Below are positions 4,858 through 6,728 of a stretch of DNA of 6,728 bases, one piece after another. A program made the position numbers and the translations under genes. How positions within the stretch are numbered: the stretch's first letter is position 1; the number at the start of each line of letters is the position of its first letter. Source of the DNA: Prevotella sp. (lineage in GTDB: Bacteria; Bacteroidota; Bacteroidia; Bacteroidales; Bacteroidaceae); assembly GCA_021636625.1 (NCBI GenBank), contig JAJWLX010000109.1:1-6728 (forward strand), given 5' to 3'. Below the pieces are notes generated by a model. The model had not been told where the DNA came from. It saw only the letters and a list, made by a program, of their open reading frames with translations, and did no database searches.

Positions 4858-6489
4858 ATGATACGAAGAATCATTCTAACTATGGCTTTTTTGGCTAGCC
4901 TTTCATTATCAGCCAAGGATGTGAACATGGGCAGTTGGCAGATTGTTCCATTGCCTCAGCAAGTCAAGGAGATGAGCAGCGCTCCTTTCCGCATCACAGC
5001 CAAAACTACAATCTATTATGCTGCTGGAGATGAGAAGCAGAAGAAGGATGCCGAGTTCCTGGCATCTCATATCAAGGAGGTAACCGGTATCGGGGTAAAG
5101 ACTACCGACAAGCAGGCGAAGGGTCAGATCCGTCTGGCGCTGAATGCTGGCGATACCCAGTCTGAGGCTTATTCTCTGGTGGTCAACAAGAATGGCATCA
5201 CCATTTCAGCCACCTCTCATGTAGGTATCTTCTATGGCATCCAGAGTGTGATGAAGGCATTGCCTATCACCAAGAATGTGAAGAGCGTTTCTCTTCCTGC
5301 TGCCGAGGTTACCGATGCTCCCCGCTTTGCTTATCGTGCATTTATGATTGATGTGGGCCGTCATTATTTCAGCGTACCTTATCTCAAGAAGTTGATTGAT
5401 GTCTTTGCGATGCACAACATCAATTATTTCCACTGGCATCTTACCGAGGATCAGGGCTGGCGTCTTGAAATCAAGAAATATCCGATGCTTACCCAGATTG
5501 GTTCCAAGCGCAAGGAGACCATCCTGCCAACCAACAAGAACGAGTTTGATGGCGTTCCCGTATCAGGTTATTATACCCAGGAAGAAGCTCGCGAAATCGT
5601 GAAGTATGCAGCCGACCGATACATCACCGTGATTCCGGAGGTGGATATGCCGGGTCACATGCTGGCTGCCCTGGCATCTTATCCTGAGTTGGGCTGTACC
5701 GGTGGTCCTTACGAGGTAGCTACCCGTTTTGGTGTTTTCGAGGATGTGTTGTGTGCTGGCAAGGCTCAGACCCTCCAGTTTGCCAAGGACGTGATGGATG
5801 AAATCATGGATATTTTCCCATCAGAGTATATTCATATTGGTGGCGATGAGTGCCCAAAGAACCGTTGGAAGGTTTGCGAGAACTGTCAGGAGAAGATTGC
5901 AGAGCTGGGCATCCAGGAGCTTCCTAAGCACAGCAAGGAAGAGCAGCTCCAGACCTGGTTTATGGGTGAGATAGAGAAGCAGATCAGAAACCGTGGCAGA
6001 AAGATGATGGGTTGGGATGAGATTCTGGAAGGAACTCCGTCCAAGGACATCACCGTTTGCGGTTGGACCAGTGTGAATGCCAGTATCCGTTCAGCCCGTG
6101 AAGGTCATCCTACCATCGTGGCTCCTATCAGCAATTTCTATTTCAGCAATCCTCGTATCAACAAGATTGAGGGTATTCCTAGCATCCAGCGGGTATATGA
6201 TCTCGATCCTTGCTCTGATAAGTTGACTCCTGCCGAGCAGCAGAACATCATCGGTGCCGAAGGTTGTATCTGGACCGAGTGGGTGAAGGATGCCGAGAAG
6301 ATGGAGTGGGAACTGTTGCCAAGACTTGCCGCCCTTTCTGAGGTTCAGTGGACTGCCAAGGATAAGCGCAACCTGGAGAACTTCTTCCCAAGAATGCTCC
6401 ATATGCAGGATCTCTACCGCCTCTACGGCTTGAATTACAAGGCTGATATCGAGGATGCCGTGAAGAAGCATCTGGAAGAGAAGAAATAA
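4858..6489 (+). CDS. Secreted beta-N-acetylhexosaminidase, glycoside hydrolase family 20
   Basis: A 543-residue periplasmic or secreted exo-glycosidase that removes terminal beta-linked GlcNAc/GalNAc from glycans. Signal peptide 1-19 (MIRRIIL, hydrophobic core, cleavage after LSA). An N-terminal GH20b-type alpha/beta domain (about 27-155, starting IVPLPQQVKEM) precedes the TIM-barrel catalytic domain (about 158-505). Active-site motifs are all present: IDVGR168 (substrate-binding Arg), H192-W-H194-LTEDQGWR, the catalytic pair D330-E331 in HIGGDECP, W386 in MMGWDEIL, and W472-T-E474-W in the last strand. In the family the Glu is the acid/base and the Asp steadies the substrate N-acetyl group, which acts as nucleophile (retaining mechanism). 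The protein ends soon after the barrel, with no C-terminal carbohydrate-binding or F5/8-type domain, so it is a minimal form. It has its own promoter and terminator and no adjacent sus genes; a role in host mucin/N-glycan or chitobiose breakdown is inferred. Confidence 0.96.
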   Translation: MIRRIILTMAFLASLSLSAKDVNMGSWQIVPLPQQVKEMSSAPFRITAKTTIYYAAGDEKQKKDAEFLASHIKEVTGIGVKTTDKQAKGQIRLALNAGDTQSEAYSLVVNKNGITISATSHVGIFYGIQSVMKALPITKNVKSVSLPAAEVTDAPRFAYRAFMIDVGRHYFSVPYLKKLIDVFAMHNINYFHWHLTEDQGWRLEIKKYPMLTQIGSKRKETILPTNKNEFDGVPVSGYYTQEEAREIVKYAADRYITVIPEVDMPGHMLAALASYPELGCTGGPYEVATRFGVFEDVLCAGKAQTLQFAKDVMDEIMDIFPSEYIHIGGDECPKNRWKVCENCQEKIAELGIQELPKHSKEEQLQTWFMGEIEKQIRNRGRKMMGWDEILEGTPSKDITVCGWTSVNASIRSAREGHPTIVAPISNFYFSNPRINKIEGIPSIQRVYDLDPCSDKLTPAEQQNIIGAEGCIWTEWVKDAEKMEWELLPRLAALSEVQWTAKDKRNLENFFPRMLHMQDLYRLYGLNYKADIEDAVKKHLEEKK

Positions 6490-6502
6490 TATTTGTAGAT
6501 AG

Positions 6503-6543
6503 CTCCGCCCTAACTCCCCTTTTCAAGGTTGTTTAGGGCGGAG
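6503..6543 (+). terminator. Intrinsic terminator after the GH20 gene (possibly bidirectional)
   Basis: A perfect 11-bp stem pairs ctccgccctaa (6503-6513) with ttagggcggag (6533-6543). The 19-nt loop can form a small inner hairpin, CCTT (6518-6521) with AAGG (6525-6528). It is followed by the T-rich ttcttgtatttt. The stem starts 14 bases after the GH20 stop. Because a gene on the other strand converges here, it may stop transcription from both sides, though the T-tract favours the plus strand. Confidence 0.85.
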
Positions 6544-6630
6544 TTCTTGTATTTTAATGTCCGTTTTCAAAACTGATACTGTCCCCATGAGATAGGGGAG
6601 GAAGATAGATGAAAACATTGAAAAAACGCC

Positions 6631-6728
6631 CTAGAAATATCTCTTCCTCATTTTCTTCAAGAAATCCTTGGTAATAGGGAAGCCGGAGGCATCACCTATT
6701 ACGGAGTCGGTATAACAGAAGGGACATT
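6631..6728 (-). CDS. C-terminal end of an unidentified protein (5' part beyond the window)
   Basis: On the minus strand an open frame enters from the right edge and ends at TAG (complement of 6631-6633), giving 31 residues: CPFCYTDSVIGDASGFPITK, then a basic tail ending with KKMRKRYF. The other two minus-strand frames hit stops within about 40 bases of the edge. The Lys/Arg-rich end and codon use look like a genuine protein terminus, and the convergent arrangement with the GH20 gene, a terminator between them, supports this. I do not recognise the family; no domain can be assigned from so short a piece. Confidence 0.55.
   Translation of the reverse strand, partial: CPFCYTDSVIGDASGFPITKDFLKKMRKRYF

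Noticed and set aside
6091..6471. Antisense open frame opposite the end of the GH20 gene
   Set aside because: The sense frame carries conserved GH20 residues here (WTEW, final barrel strand), so the antisense frame is incidental.
6582..6599. TCCCC/GGGGA stem as a terminator for the minus-strand gene
   Set aside because: Only 5 bp and without a clear T-run on the minus strand; the strong 6503-6543 hairpin is a better bidirectional candidate.
6609..6674. Small plus-strand frame of 21 codons starting MKTLKKRPRN
   Set aside because: No ribosome site or promoter, very short, and it overlaps the better-supported minus-strand gene end.

Overview
The window reads as a chromosome segment of a gut- or oral-type Bacteroidales bacterium, most likely Prevotella/Segatella. 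This rests on the lack of Shine-Dalgarno sequences before most genes, A-rich leaders, a TAnnTTTG-type -7 promoter element, Bacteroidota lipoproteins with a Ser-Ser-Cys lipobox followed by acidic residues, a TonB-dependent receptor with an N-terminal carboxypeptidase-regulatory-like domain, and AT-rich intergenic 'attcaacatt' repeats. No species can be fixed from the sequence alone.

Layout. Positions 1-191 hold the last 62 codons of a gene whose product ends in one transmembrane helix and an Arg/Lys tail. It is followed by a three-gene membrane module: a polytopic protein (282-971, HmuT-like), a MotA/TolQ/ExbB-family channel protein (971-1564, HmuU-like) and a DUF2149 protein (1588-1932, HmuV-like). 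This trio is the back half of the hmuYRSTUV haem-uptake operon known from Porphyromonas and Bacteroides, so the truncated first gene is probably the CobN-like haem dechelatase HmuS. A 30-bp hairpin-bearing tandem repeat (1933-1992) separates the module from a calycin-like surface lipoprotein gene (2025-2510). A TonB-dependent receptor gene with FRAP and NPDL motifs (2546-4720) follows 35 bp later. After a 137-bp gap carrying a good promoter comes a separate gene for a secreted GH20 beta-N-acetylhexosaminidase (4858-6489). It ends in a strong hairpin terminator (6503-6543). The last 98 bases hold the 3' end of an unidentified gene on the minus strand, converging on it.

How the genes may work together (inference). 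The lipoprotein would capture a ligand, probably haem or another tetrapyrrole, at the cell surface, and the receptor would import it using TonB. The HmuS-like protein at the inner membrane would strip the metal. HmuU/HmuV resemble an ExbB/ExbD-type proton-driven stator pair and could energise that step, with HmuT as an extra membrane partner. The most interesting signals are the ExbD-like intramembrane Asp in the DUF2149 protein, and the methionine-rich, histidine-poor character of both the lipoprotein and the ligand region of the receptor. Together these suggest methionine-based ligand capture. The GH20 enzyme appears unrelated and belongs to host-glycan breakdown.
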